From positions 1,488,001-1,552,000 of the forward strand of contig NZ_JAZHRT010000001.1 in NCBI RefSeq assembly GCF_036924535.1: a stretch of DNA of 64,000 nt. The letters are read 5' to 3'. Below are positions 52,322-60,309 of this stretch, in pieces. Each line of letters starts with the position of its first letter. Position 1 is the first letter of the stretch. This DNA is from Bradyrhizobium sp. AZCC 2262 (GTDB lineage: Bacteria > Pseudomonadota > Alphaproteobacteria > Rhizobiales > Xanthobacteraceae). Below the pieces are notes generated by a model that was not told where the DNA came from, searched no databases, and saw only the letters and a list, made by a program, of their open reading frames with translations. Both the position numbers and the translations under genes were made by a program.

Positions 52322-53194
52322 TTAAGCGCCGTTGCCCGCAGATCCCGCTTGAGGGTGTTCTCGAAAGGCAGTCGCGATCGTTCCAAGCGCCTTGCGAGAC
52401 TTCGTATCGGATAGCGATGAAAGCAGCACAATCTCGGATGAGGGAAGGGGCGGTAGCCCGAACCGGTGGCTGACCTCCACTGTGCCGGGCGGTGCAAGCC
52501 GGAAAGACAATATTGCGGTGGCCAAGCCGGCCGCGACCGCCTCTGAAACGGCAAAGGAGCCACAGCCAAGGAAGACCTCTGTCCACGCTATTCCCGCGTC
52601 GTCGAGCGCACGGGTGGCGATTTCACGCATGTTGCAAGAGGGCGAGGAGGCAGCCAGGCGTAGCGGCTCGCCCGCTCGAAAAATAAAATCTGGAGTCGCA
52701 AACCAACCGAAATGCTCCTGCGTTAGCACTTCGCCGTCTCGTCGGTCCTCTTCGCGGCGGACGATGATCGCATCGATTTCGCCGCGATCGAAAGCGTCGA
52801 GCAGGTCTCGCGAATCGTCGAGCCGCATCTCGATGATGAGGGCCGGATCATATGTATTCAGCCGGGCCAGCAACGTGGGAACCTCCGGTCCGCCGACCTG
52901 GGTCGATATACCTAGCGAGAAACGCCGACGAACCGAGGACAGCCCGGTGAGGGCGCGTTGATGTGCAGCCAGAAAGTCGCGCGCGGAGCCGAGGAACAAT
53001 GCGCCTTGTGCCGACAAGCGCACCCGCCGCGGCGTCCGCTCGATCAATTTCTGGCCTACCCGATCTTCCAGCCGCTTCAGCTTCACACTGATGGCGCCTT
53101 GCGTGGTGCCGAGCGCTTGAGCGGCTCGTGTGAAACTTTGGAGATCTGCGATCGCCACGAAAGCTTCGACGGCATCGACGTCCAACGTAGCCAT
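52322..53194 (-). CDS. LysR-family regulator, divergent from amidase
   Basis: A 290-residue LTTR. MATLDVDAVEAFVAIADLQS, FTRAAQALGTTQGAISVKLK (helix-turn-helix) and KRLEDRVGQKLIERTPRRVR are typical; the effector domain follows (SLGISTQVGGPEVPTLLARL). Start ATG 53194 fits the family; the longer frame adds a non-conserved extension. It is divergent from the amidase across 186 bases, so it likely controls that gene. Confidence 0.9.
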   Translation of the reverse strand: MATLDVDAVEAFVAIADLQSFTRAAQALGTTQGAISVKLKRLEDRVGQKLIERTPRRVRLSAQGALFLGSARDFLAAHQRALTGLSSVRRRFSLGISTQVGGPEVPTLLARLNTYDPALIIEMRLDDSRDLLDAFDRGEIDAIIVRREEDRRDGEVLTQEHFGWFATPDFIFRAGEPLRLAASSPSCNMREIATRALDDAGIAWTEVFLGCGSFAVSEAVAAGLATAILSFRLAPPGTVEVSHRFGLPPLPSSEIVLLSSLSDTKSRKALGTIATAFREHPQAGSAGNGA

Positions 53195-53380
53195 GTCGCT
53201 TATCCGAAATTGTTGTCTCTGAAATATGGATCCATCCGGTTTTTTTATAGTCAACCGACGGCTAGGTTCGCGTCAAGCGCGATCCGCGGCCAAGGCGCGA
53301 GAGTTGAAGAGAAGAGCTCGGGCCGAAATGCGTTGAATGAGGAGACTCCGAATGAACAAGGCGAGCGGGGAAAGAGAGCG

Positions 53381-54877
53381 ATGGATCTATCACGTACAGA
53401 ATTCCTCCGTGGCTTGGCAGCGACGGCAGCGAGCATGACTATGGCCAGCGTACCCACCACGGCCGGATCGGTTACCGGCGTTCACTATGCGACCCTGCTG
53501 GAGACGGCCGATGCTATCAAGTCGCGCAAAATCTCGCCTGTCGAACTGACCAAAGCAATGCTGGACCGCGTCGCAAGGCTTGAACCCTCGCTTCATTCGT
53601 ACGCAACCGTCACATCCGAACTAGCGTTATCGCAAGCCTTTCGGGCTGAAGCCGAAATTGCGGCAGGCCACTATCGTGGGCCACTGCATGGCATTCCCGT
53701 TGCCGTCAAGGATATTTACAACACTGCCGACATCGCGACCACGGCTGGAATGGCGATCTTTGCGGGCCATAAGCCAAATTTTGATGCGACCGTGGTGAAG
53801 CGCTTGGCGGATGCGGGATCCGTGCTGTTGGGCAAGCTCCAGCTAACCGAGGGTGCCTTCGCCAAGCACCACCCGGCGGTAGAAGCACCAAAAAATCCCT
53901 GGAACGCAGACTACTACGCCGGCGCCTCGTCGAGTGGTTCGGGCGTTGCAACGGCGGCGGGGCTCACCTTCGGTTCACTCGGCAGCGACACGGGTGGATC
54001 GATCCGCTATCCCGCCTCCGCCAATGGCGTTACGGGGCTGAAGCCCACCTGGGGACGCGTCAGTAGATATGGCGTATTTCCGCTCGCTCCGAGCATGGAT
54101 CATGTCGGTCCTCTAACCAGATCTGCCGCTGATGCGGGCGCCATGCTTGGCGTGATCGCAGGTCGTGATGCAAATGACCCAACGACGCTGATCGCTCCTG
54201 TGCCTGACTATCTTGCTAATCTCGGCAAGGGAGTGCGCGGACTGCGTATCGGCATCGATCCAGCCTACAATGAGATGGGCGTCGATGCCGATATTGTACA
54301 AGCTCTCCGCGAAACGCGTCGCGTGCTGCAAGGAATCGGCGCGACGATTCAAGAGGTGAAGATGCCAGATTACGAGGCTGTAACAGCGGGATGGGGAGTT
54401 CTCGCTGGAGTCGAGGCAGCTATCGGCCACCATACGACCTATCCATCGCGAGCCTCGGAATATGGCCCCCCGGTGAGCGGCTCGATCTCAGGGTTGATCG
54501 ATTATGGCCGTACCGTCTCGGCCGTGGATCTGATGAAGGTGAACCATGATCGTTTGATTTTCACGGGAGAGCTAACGGCTTTGCTTTCGGATGTCGATTT
54601 ACTGCTGATTCCGACCCAGCCGCTCGCTGATTTTACGATCAAGCAAGAAGCGGAGCTCTTCACGAAGCCGGCCGAACTCAGCGCCTTTTTGCGTTTCGCG
54701 ACCCCGTTCGACATGTCCGGTAACCCGACGCTCACCATGCCAAACGGCTTTACGGCAAAGGGCTTGCCGCTCTCATTCCAATTTGTATGCCGCCACCTCG
54801 ACGAGGGGCTGCTCGTGCGCGCGGGCGACGCATATCAGCAGGCGACGGACTGGCATCGCAGGCACCCCCGGCTTTGA
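53381..54877 (+). CDS. Amidase-signature family enzyme
   Basis: A 498-residue amidase. The Ser-Ser-Lys triad is visible: catalytic Lys in GIPVAVKDIYNTAD, first Ser in YAGASSSGSGVATAAGL and nucleophile Ser in GSLGSDTGGSIRYPA. It hydrolyses an unidentified amide. The N-terminus MDLSRTEFLRGLAATAASMT resembles a Tat signal but lacks the twin Arg, so export is uncertain. A very long in-frame extension upstream (to 52958) overlaps the regulator on the other strand and is not used; ATG 53381 follows AAAGAGAG. Confidence 0.9.
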   Translation: MDLSRTEFLRGLAATAASMTMASVPTTAGSVTGVHYATLLETADAIKSRKISPVELTKAMLDRVARLEPSLHSYATVTSELALSQAFRAEAEIAAGHYRGPLHGIPVAVKDIYNTADIATTAGMAIFAGHKPNFDATVVKRLADAGSVLLGKLQLTEGAFAKHHPAVEAPKNPWNADYYAGASSSGSGVATAAGLTFGSLGSDTGGSIRYPASANGVTGLKPTWGRVSRYGVFPLAPSMDHVGPLTRSAADAGAMLGVIAGRDANDPTTLIAPVPDYLANLGKGVRGLRIGIDPAYNEMGVDADIVQALRETRRVLQGIGATIQEVKMPDYEAVTAGWGVLAGVEAAIGHHTTYPSRASEYGPPVSGSISGLIDYGRTVSAVDLMKVNHDRLIFTGELTALLSDVDLLLIPTQPLADFTIKQEAELFTKPAELSAFLRFATPFDMSGNPTLTMPNGFTAKGLPLSFQFVCRHLDEGLLVRAGDAYQQATDWHRRHPRL

Positions 54878-55143
54878 CGGCGAAGCGCCACCGAAACAAG
54901 AACAGGTCGGCCGCGCCAAGAGATTGACGCAGCAACGACAGCGAGTACGTCATGGGCGCTGACATAGCGGTATTGCCGAGGCCGGTCGTTGCGAAGGTGG
55001 AAGGCGATCTACGAAAAGATGGGAGGCGCTCCCGTCTTGCTGACAGAACATCGTAGCAGCATCTTGGGGGGAGGCGACGCACCAACGTTCCCTGAGCGAC
55101 CAGCGAAACTTCGATCAATAACTTTGTGCAAACACCCCTCTCG

Positions 55144-55283
55144 CCATTCTGACAAAGAGAAACTCCTTAGTGATCTCAATCACTCAGAGATCTACGAAAT
55201 GTCAGAACGGTCTTTGAAAACACTACAGTATTTCCCGACTTCCAAGCTGAATACGAGGGTTCGATTCCCTTCACCCGCTCCAG
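55144..55283 (+). repeat. Attachment site copy 2 with conserved left arm
   Basis: Core 55239-55283 equals the tRNA-Gly 3' end. The 95-base left arm begins CCATTCTGACA (55144) and has TGTCAGAA at 55200-55207. It matches the copy-3 arm at about 68 of 95 bases without gaps. Another TTCTGACA lies 50 bases after the core (55333-55340). The rest of 54878-55238 is non-coding. Confidence 0.85.
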
Positions 55284-55799
55284 CCTTTTCATAGACTTAG
55301 CTCAAGGGACGGCTCTTTTTTTGATGATTTCATTCTGACAAAAGCAGCTTTACATTTTCTGTTGCTCGCTTTTCGACCGACTGTTTTTCGTATCTCGCAT
55401 ATTCCCACACCGCTGTTTTCAGACAGGTGCGAGCTCATCAAGACCGAAGATTTTGGTTTGGCGAAGAGGTGTTGAACGCGCGTGCGGCGATCGGCGGCGA
55501 TGGCGTAAAAATAGGATAGACGGAATATGACGCGCGCGAAGTTTACGCAGATGAAATAGCCAAACGATTGGCCAGTAGTGACGCTTGCGAGGGTGAGCGG
55601 GACTCAGTTCCAAGGTTTCGAGATTGAAGTCGCACGACGACTTGAATGCCATCACCGAAAACGGTTTCGTTCTTCGGTTTCGACGAACTGGTTCGCGTCC
55701 CTTCGGATTATCTCGGCGCCGCCCCGCCTGTCGCGGAGGAGACCCGCAGGGCGCGAATGAGGGCGCCCTCGTCACAGGCTCGCCCTCGAACGTCGCGGT
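55284..55799. other. Non-coding left end of islet 2
   Basis: No supported gene. It holds TTCTGACA at 55333-55340 and otherwise broken frames. It may be degraded mobility sequence. Confidence 0.4.
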
Positions 55800-56672
55800 T
55801 CACGCCGTCACGGCCTTCTGGGCCGCCGCGAATACATCGCGTGCGGACGTTGTACCCACTACGTGCTCCGTGCCGTCGACTCCGAGGTCCATCCATCCTG
55901 CATTCACGGCCTCAAACATTTCTTCGGCAGGTCCGGTGTGGCCCTTCGGGATGCCGAATTGTTCGAACGCTTCCGCCCACCCGGCACGCGGGACTGCAAA
56001 GGCTTTCACGTCGAGATTCAGGACTTCACCCAATTGCTCCGCGATTTCATCCGCGCTGATCATCGAACCAAGCTCGACGACGCGCCGTCCCGACCAGGCT
56101 GGCCCGCTCAAAAGGGTTGCGACTTCCGCGCCGATATCGTTCGTCGCGACCATGGTCGATTTCCGGTTTGTCGGGTTGTAGTAGACCGGTAGCGTTCCGC
56201 TCTGGGCGACCTGCAAGCCGTAGAGGAAGTTTTCGAAGAAGCCGCCTGCGCGCACAAATGCGATTGGGGATGTCAGGTCGCGAAAACCTTGCTCCATGAG
56301 CGACAAGGCCGTGATCATCCCGAGCCCACTGGTTCTGTTCGCGCCCATCGACGAAAGCGCAACCACGCGCGAAGGCGCAGTCTTGGTGAGCGCCTCGACA
56401 TAGTTCGCAATCACGCCCTTGGCTTCTTTGTAATCGGGCGAGGGCGCCCATACAGCCGGCAACATGACGAACGCGCCTTCGACGCCTTTGAGCGCTCGCT
56501 CGATGGCCGCCGAATCATTCCAATCGCCGTCCACCAGTTCCACGCCCTGGTTCGCCCAGCTTAACGCCTTCTCGCGATTGCGGACCAGCGCGCGTACTTT
56601 CTTGCCGTGCGCCAACAGATGTTCCGCCGTTGCGCCGCCCACCTTTCCTGTGATTCCCATTACTAAAAACAT
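55800..56672 (-). CDS. NmrA-like NAD(P)-binding oxidoreductase
   Basis: A 290-residue atypical short-chain dehydrogenase. MFLVMGITGKVGGATAEHLL is the Rossmann GxxGxxG motif, KVRALVRNREKAL the following strand, and FVRAGGFFENFLYGL and MVATNDIGAEVATLL match NmrA/QOR2-type quinone- or redox-sensing reductases. ATG 56672 follows AGGAGA. The DoxX-like gene lies 44 bases upstream on the same strand, so the two form an operon likely controlled by the divergent LysR. Confidence 0.88.
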   Translation of the reverse strand: MFLVMGITGKVGGATAEHLLAHGKKVRALVRNREKALSWANQGVELVDGDWNDSAAIERALKGVEGAFVMLPAVWAPSPDYKEAKGVIANYVEALTKTAPSRVVALSSMGANRTSGLGMITALSLMEQGFRDLTSPIAFVRAGGFFENFLYGLQVAQSGTLPVYYNPTNRKSTMVATNDIGAEVATLLSGPAWSGRRVVELGSMISADEIAEQLGEVLNLDVKAFAVPRAGWAEAFEQFGIPKGHTGPAEEMFEAVNAGWMDLGVDGTEHVVGTTSARDVFAAAQKAVTA

Positions 56673-56716
56673 GTGTTTTCTCCTGATCTTGAGGGACAGA
56701 GCATTGCCCTGTTGGT

Positions 56717-57139
56717 TCAACGGATGAGCGGCAGAAGGGCCCGGATACGGGGATCGCGCGCGTAGAGGCCGCCCCATGTCAGCGCGCCCAGAAGCAGGGA
56801 AATGATTTCCGGCGGCGACCCCAATTCACCGATGCGGACATGGGCGCAGATGGCGCCGCCCAGAAAGCCCGTCACCAGGATCGCGCCGAGGACGGCGGTA
56901 GCCGGGACGGCGTAAAGGATGGCGCAGGCGAGTATGATCGGACCCACGATGCGGGTCAGGTCCATCGCGAACCCGGTTTCCTGCAACATGCCCGCGATCT
57001 GTGCCGGCGCGAAAAGCTGAATAGTGCCATCTGCCACCAGAGCGACGACGACAGCCGCGCTCATGATCAGGCCGGCCCACGGAGCGCGATGCAGGTTCAC
57101 GGCTTCCGGCGCCTGATGAAGGTTCATAGTTTCGGACAT
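56717..57139 (-). CDS. DoxX-like four-helix membrane protein
   Basis: A 140-residue protein with four hydrophobic helices (for example LIMSAAVVVALVADGTIQLF, IVGPIILACAILYAVPATA and VLGAILVTGFLGGAICAHV). This is the DoxX-like layout; members are linked to quinone or thiosulfate redox reactions. FLGGAICAHVRIGE has a conserved-looking His. First gene of the operon with the NmrA-type protein. The specific function is not known. Confidence 0.72.
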   Translation of the reverse strand: MSETMNLHQAPEAVNLHRAPWAGLIMSAAVVVALVADGTIQLFAPAQIAGMLQETGFAMDLTRIVGPIILACAILYAVPATAVLGAILVTGFLGGAICAHVRIGELGSPPEIISLLLGALTWGGLYARDPRIRALLPLIR

Positions 57140-57263
57140 TGGCGTTCTCCGAGAGGGTCATCTGTCTTCGAGGTCTCCTACTTACTGTGTCTCTCAGATG
57201 TGATAAATGTCAGAGAAATGAACCCACTGTTCTCCATAGGATGAACAATGTGGAGGCCCGAAA

Positions 57264-58169
57264 ATGCAGAAGCTTGAGCCCATCCTCATTTTCCTGACGG
57301 TCGCGGAAATGGGGAGCTTTACCCGCGCGGCCGATAGTCTGGGTATTCAAAAGGGAAGAGCCTCAACGGCGGTCCGGAAGCTGGAAGAGGATATCGGTGT
57401 CAGGCTCCTGCACCGGACGACGCGCAGCGTGCAGTTGACGGAGGACGGACGCGCATTTCATGCCCGCGCCCGCGATCTGCTTGCTGAAGTCGATGACCTA
57501 CACTCGATGTTCGCAGGTGATCGCGTGGCGCTCCGCGGGCGTTTGCGGGTCGATCTTCCAACCGAGGTGGCGCGCACAACGATCGTGCCGGCCTTGCCGG
57601 ATTTCATGGCGACTCACCCCGAGTTGGAGCTGGAGGTGTCGAGTACGGATCGGCAAGTTGATCTGGTTCAAGAGGGGTTCGACTGCGTATTACGGCTTGG
57701 TCCCATCAGGGACGAGACGCTGATTGCCCGCTCACTGGGCTTGTTGCGCGTGGTCAACGCCGCCAGTCCCGCCTATCTGGCACGCTACGGCGTCCCTCGA
57801 TCGCTGGAAGATCTCCAGCGTCAGGGACACCGGTCAATTCATTTTTCGACGACGCTGGGCGCGCGACCCTATGGATGGGAATATCCGGACGGCGACAGCT
57901 ACGCGACGCTTCAGTTGCCAGGTGCGCTACACGTCAACAGCGCGCAGACCTACGAAGCCGCTGCCCTCGCCGGTCTTGGTCTGATTCAAGCGCCACTCTT
58001 GGGGATCGGCCGATACTTAGAGAGTGGAGCGCTTGTGGAGATCATGCCCGATTTTCGTCGCCGGGCGCTCGCCGTGTCCCTCGTCGTGGCACACCGGAGC
58101 AATCTGTCGCGCCGAGTCCGCGCATTCATGAAATGGATCGAAGATGTGCTCGCGCCCTATCTAGAGTAG
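57264..58169 (+). CDS. LysR-family regulator of islet 2
   Basis: A 301-residue LTTR of the CrgA-like subgroup: LEPILIFLTVAEMGSFTRAA, DSLGIQKGRASTAVRKLEED (helix-turn-helix) and VRLLHRTTRSVQLTEDGRAF, then an effector domain (RGRLRVDLPTEVARTTIVPA). The subgroup commonly controls adjacent redox enzymes. It is divergent from the DoxX-NmrA operon across 124 bases and probably regulates it. GGAGG near 57250 precedes the ATG. Confidence 0.92.
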   Translation: MQKLEPILIFLTVAEMGSFTRAADSLGIQKGRASTAVRKLEEDIGVRLLHRTTRSVQLTEDGRAFHARARDLLAEVDDLHSMFAGDRVALRGRLRVDLPTEVARTTIVPALPDFMATHPELELEVSSTDRQVDLVQEGFDCVLRLGPIRDETLIARSLGLLRVVNAASPAYLARYGVPRSLEDLQRQGHRSIHFSTTLGARPYGWEYPDGDSYATLQLPGALHVNSAQTYEAAALAGLGLIQAPLLGIGRYLESGALVEIMPDFRRRALAVSLVVAHRSNLSRRVRAFMKWIEDVLAPYLE

Positions 58170-58756
58170 CGTAACGAACCGCTCCGTCCTGCCCTCGAAA
58201 TCACATTCTGAGTTATGTCTGTCGGCGGCGGTTGCACTGTGGGGTGTGTCGTTCTGTCAAACGACCGTTTGCAAGAGTGATACACCGGACGGACACAGCA
58301 ATGCCAAAGGCAGCCCACGACCATTCTGACACTGAGAAATTCTGTAATGATCTCAAGGGATCGAAAAGCTGCAAAATGTCAGAATGGCCTTTGAAAGTGT
58401 TTCAAGATTTTCTGACTTCCAAGCTGAATACGAGGGTTCGATTCCCTTCACCCGCTCCAAATAAAATCAGACACTTAGTAGTGATTTTCGATCCATTTCG
58501 TATGTCGCGAGCTGGTGCAATCGCGGTTTCCGAAAAGCCGAGCATTACCGGACGTTTCCATCCGTGCCGCCGTTTAGTTCGAAGCGTTACGAGTGACTCC
58601 GTGTGACATGGTTCGTGTGCACGCAATGCGGCGCCGCCTGCTCGGTGAACATCACGCCAAATTGGCATGACATGCCGAGTCGATGCTCCCTGTTTTGTAC
58701 GGGCTGGCGTGGATTAGGTTAGAGCGTTTAACAAAGGGTACCCACTGACGCTGCGG
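58170..58756. other. Non-coding right end of islet 2 and flank
   Basis: Contains the copy-3 attachment site (58321-58459). Beyond it no gene is supported up to 58756; the leftward frame through the tRNA-Gly fragment is spurious. Confidence 0.5.
58321..58459 (+). repeat. Attachment site copy 3 with conserved left arm
   Basis: Core 58416-58459 is identical to the tRNA-Gly 3' end over 44 bases. The arm has a perfect 11-bp inverted pair: CCATTCTGACA at 58321-58331 and TGTCAGAATGG at 58377-58387. Both sites are the same distance from the core as in copy 2 (95 and 39 bases). Confidence 0.88.
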
Positions 58757-58969
58757 CTATCCACAGCCTGCACAAGCACTGGGGCCCCTGTCTAACCAAT
58801 ACTCGGTCTGCTCGTCTGTCCAACCCGGGACAGCAAAGTGTGCTCCGGCCGGCAGATCGTGGCTGGGTCGAACGATGACATGTTGGCGCGGTTTGAAATG
58901 ATGCACTCCGACAGCGTCGGCGGAAGCACACAGAGCGATCAACAGGCCCAAGGCAAAAAGAGAACGCAT
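58757..58969 (-). CDS. Small exported protein, unknown function
   Basis: A 70-residue protein. Signal peptide MRSLFALGLLIALCASADA, then VGVHHFKPRQHVIVRPSHDL and FAVPGWTDEQTEYWLDRGPS, ending in a Cys pair CAGCG. A frequent Bradyrhizobium small secreted protein by appearance; I cannot name a family. ATG 58969 fits the signal peptide. Confidence 0.65.
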   Translation of the reverse strand: MRSLFALGLLIALCASADAVGVHHFKPRQHVIVRPSHDLPAGAHFAVPGWTDEQTEYWLDRGPSACAGCG

Positions 58970-59255
58970 CGCAGTTGCTCCGGACGTTGTCAGCTCTTGA
59001 TCATGTGGTTCTGGCGACCGCGGTCCCAAGCTCTTACGACTTCACGATCGATCAAATCGGCGGGATGATGGGGCATGCGGCGCTATGAGTGCCTAATCTG
59101 CGACGATGCCGGTTAAGCGCAGCAATCAAGGGTTTGGGGCGCGCGCATAGCGTCTTGGGTTGCGCCGCCCGCAAAGGAAAATCTCTGAACGATCCGAAAC
59201 TTTTCGGCGAACCACCCGTACCTCACTGATAGCGGCAATCCGGCAGTATTCGACC

Positions 59256-59510
59256 TTGAGCAAAGCGTCTCACGTGGATCGCTTGAGCGATCAAATCAGA
59301 AGACTTCGCGAGAAGGCCGGCGAGCTTCCCGCCGGCGACGAACGAGACGCATTGCTGCGCAAGGCAGAGCAGGACGAAATTGCATTGCGCTTGATCGAGT
59401 GGATTGCTTCTTCGGGTCAACTTGCTCCCCCTGAAGACCTGATTCCGATCCGAAGACACCGATTACGCCGAAATGATACGCGACGGCGCAGCTCCAGCGA
59501 CTCTCGGTGA
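59256..59510 (+). CDS. Conserved small helical protein
   Basis: An 84-residue protein beginning (M)SKASHVDRLSDQIRRLREKA, with TTG start at 59256. A heptad-like helix continues (GELPAGDERDALLRKAEQDE) and then PPEDLIPIRRHRLRR. The N-terminal part is typical of short conserved proteins in Bradyrhizobium. The Arg/Ser-rich end may be a late frameshift. No known role. Confidence 0.6.
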   Translation: MSKASHVDRLSDQIRRLREKAGELPAGDERDALLRKAEQDEIALRLIEWIASSGQLAPPEDLIPIRRHRLRRNDTRRRSSSDSR

Positions 59511-59516
59511 GACGGT

Positions 59517-60176
59517 TCACTCGCTCATGACAGATCGAATACAGCCTCTCAGCTCGTCAACTCCCTTGGCAATTTGATGCGCGCCAGCCGCCATCAATCG
59601 ATCCGCCTTGTGATAACCCCAGGCGACACCGATCGACCGCAACTGGGCGGCCTGAGCCATCTCCATGTCAAAGGTCGTGTCGCCAATAAAGACCGCATTT
59701 TTGGGCGTTACCCCCGTTGCCGTCAGCGCCTGCAGGAGCATCCCGGGGTGCGGTTTGGAGGGCGCCGTGTCGGCGGCCTGAATGGTTCGAAAAAAGCCGT
59801 TCCATTGCAGTGCTTCCAGCGCGGGGGCGACCGTGTCAGACCTGTGCCCGGTGGCGATGCCCAGAGCAATATCCGAAGTAGAGCTCAGCTCATGCAGAAG
59901 GTCGCCAATTCCGTCGAAAGGCCGTTCGGCGAAGGCGGAATCCGCTCTCAGTTGCGGCAGGAGCAGATCGTAGGCCCTGACCATCTCAAGTATCGGGGCT
60001 GTCGGGCCGGCCAGCTCGGTCAGAATGACATCAAGTGACTTTCCGACCAGCGCAAGACTGTCGGCGGGCGAGGGGACCGGCAACTGAAATTCGGCAAATA
60101 CGATTCGATGGCTCTCCAGAATCAGCGAGCGGCTGTCGACCAATGTGCCGTCGAAATCAAAGATGATTAGTTTCAA
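59517..60176 (-). CDS. HAD-superfamily phosphatase (Gph-like)
   Basis: A 219-residue HAD hydrolase. Motif I IIFDFDGTLVDSRSL provides the nucleophile Asp (residue 7) and the general acid Asp (9), GIATGHRSD motif II, SKPHPGMLLQALTATGV motif III (Lys) and VFIGDTTFDMEMAQAA motif IV. The cap is of the phosphoglycolate phosphatase type. Substrate unproven. It is not in an obvious operon; the membrane protein gene lies 133 bases upstream on the same strand. Confidence 0.92.
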   Translation of the reverse strand: MKLIIFDFDGTLVDSRSLILESHRIVFAEFQLPVPSPADSLALVGKSLDVILTELAGPTAPILEMVRAYDLLLPQLRADSAFAERPFDGIGDLLHELSSTSDIALGIATGHRSDTVAPALEALQWNGFFRTIQAADTAPSKPHPGMLLQALTATGVTPKNAVFIGDTTFDMEMAQAAQLRSIGVAWGYHKADRLMAAGAHQIAKGVDELRGCIRSVMSE

Positions 60177-60309
60177 GGTTGTCTCTCAAAACAGCTTTCG
60201 CGCAATTCGTATGAGCGAACTCTGACGCATCATTTTCATCTCGGCGGGTGGTCTCGATGGTATGCCTGATTGTTGGGACATTGGCGATCTCATGGACAGC
60301 GTCCCGGGT

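Larger units (their letters stand above)
47725..55283. mobile_element. Islet 1: tRNA-Gly-bounded element without integrase
   Basis: Delimited by the intact tRNA-Gly and a 45-base direct repeat of its 3' end. Cargo: MFS transporter (frameshifted), glutathionyl-hydroquinone reductase-like protein, glutathione transferase, two LysR regulators and an amidase. No integrase, transposase or plasmid gene is seen, so it is either decayed or mobilised in trans. The left end (47724-48086) is non-coding and holds one TTCTGACA motif but no other feature I can name. Confidence 0.72.
55284..58459. mobile_element. Islet 2: second tRNA-Gly-bounded element
   Basis: Between the copy-2 and copy-3 cores (44-base identity). 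Cargo: NmrA-type NAD(P)-binding protein, DoxX-like membrane protein and a LysR regulator. No integrase. It sits directly behind islet 1, as expected for successive insertions at one tRNA site. Confidence 0.7.

Noticed and set aside
52958..53380. Upstream in-frame extension of the amidase
   Set aside because: It overlaps the divergent LysR gene and has no conserved sequence; ATG 53381 is the better start.
58402..58668. Leftward ORF ending GAGEGNRTLVFSLEVRKS
   Set aside because: Reads through the copy-3 tRNA-Gly fragment; spurious.
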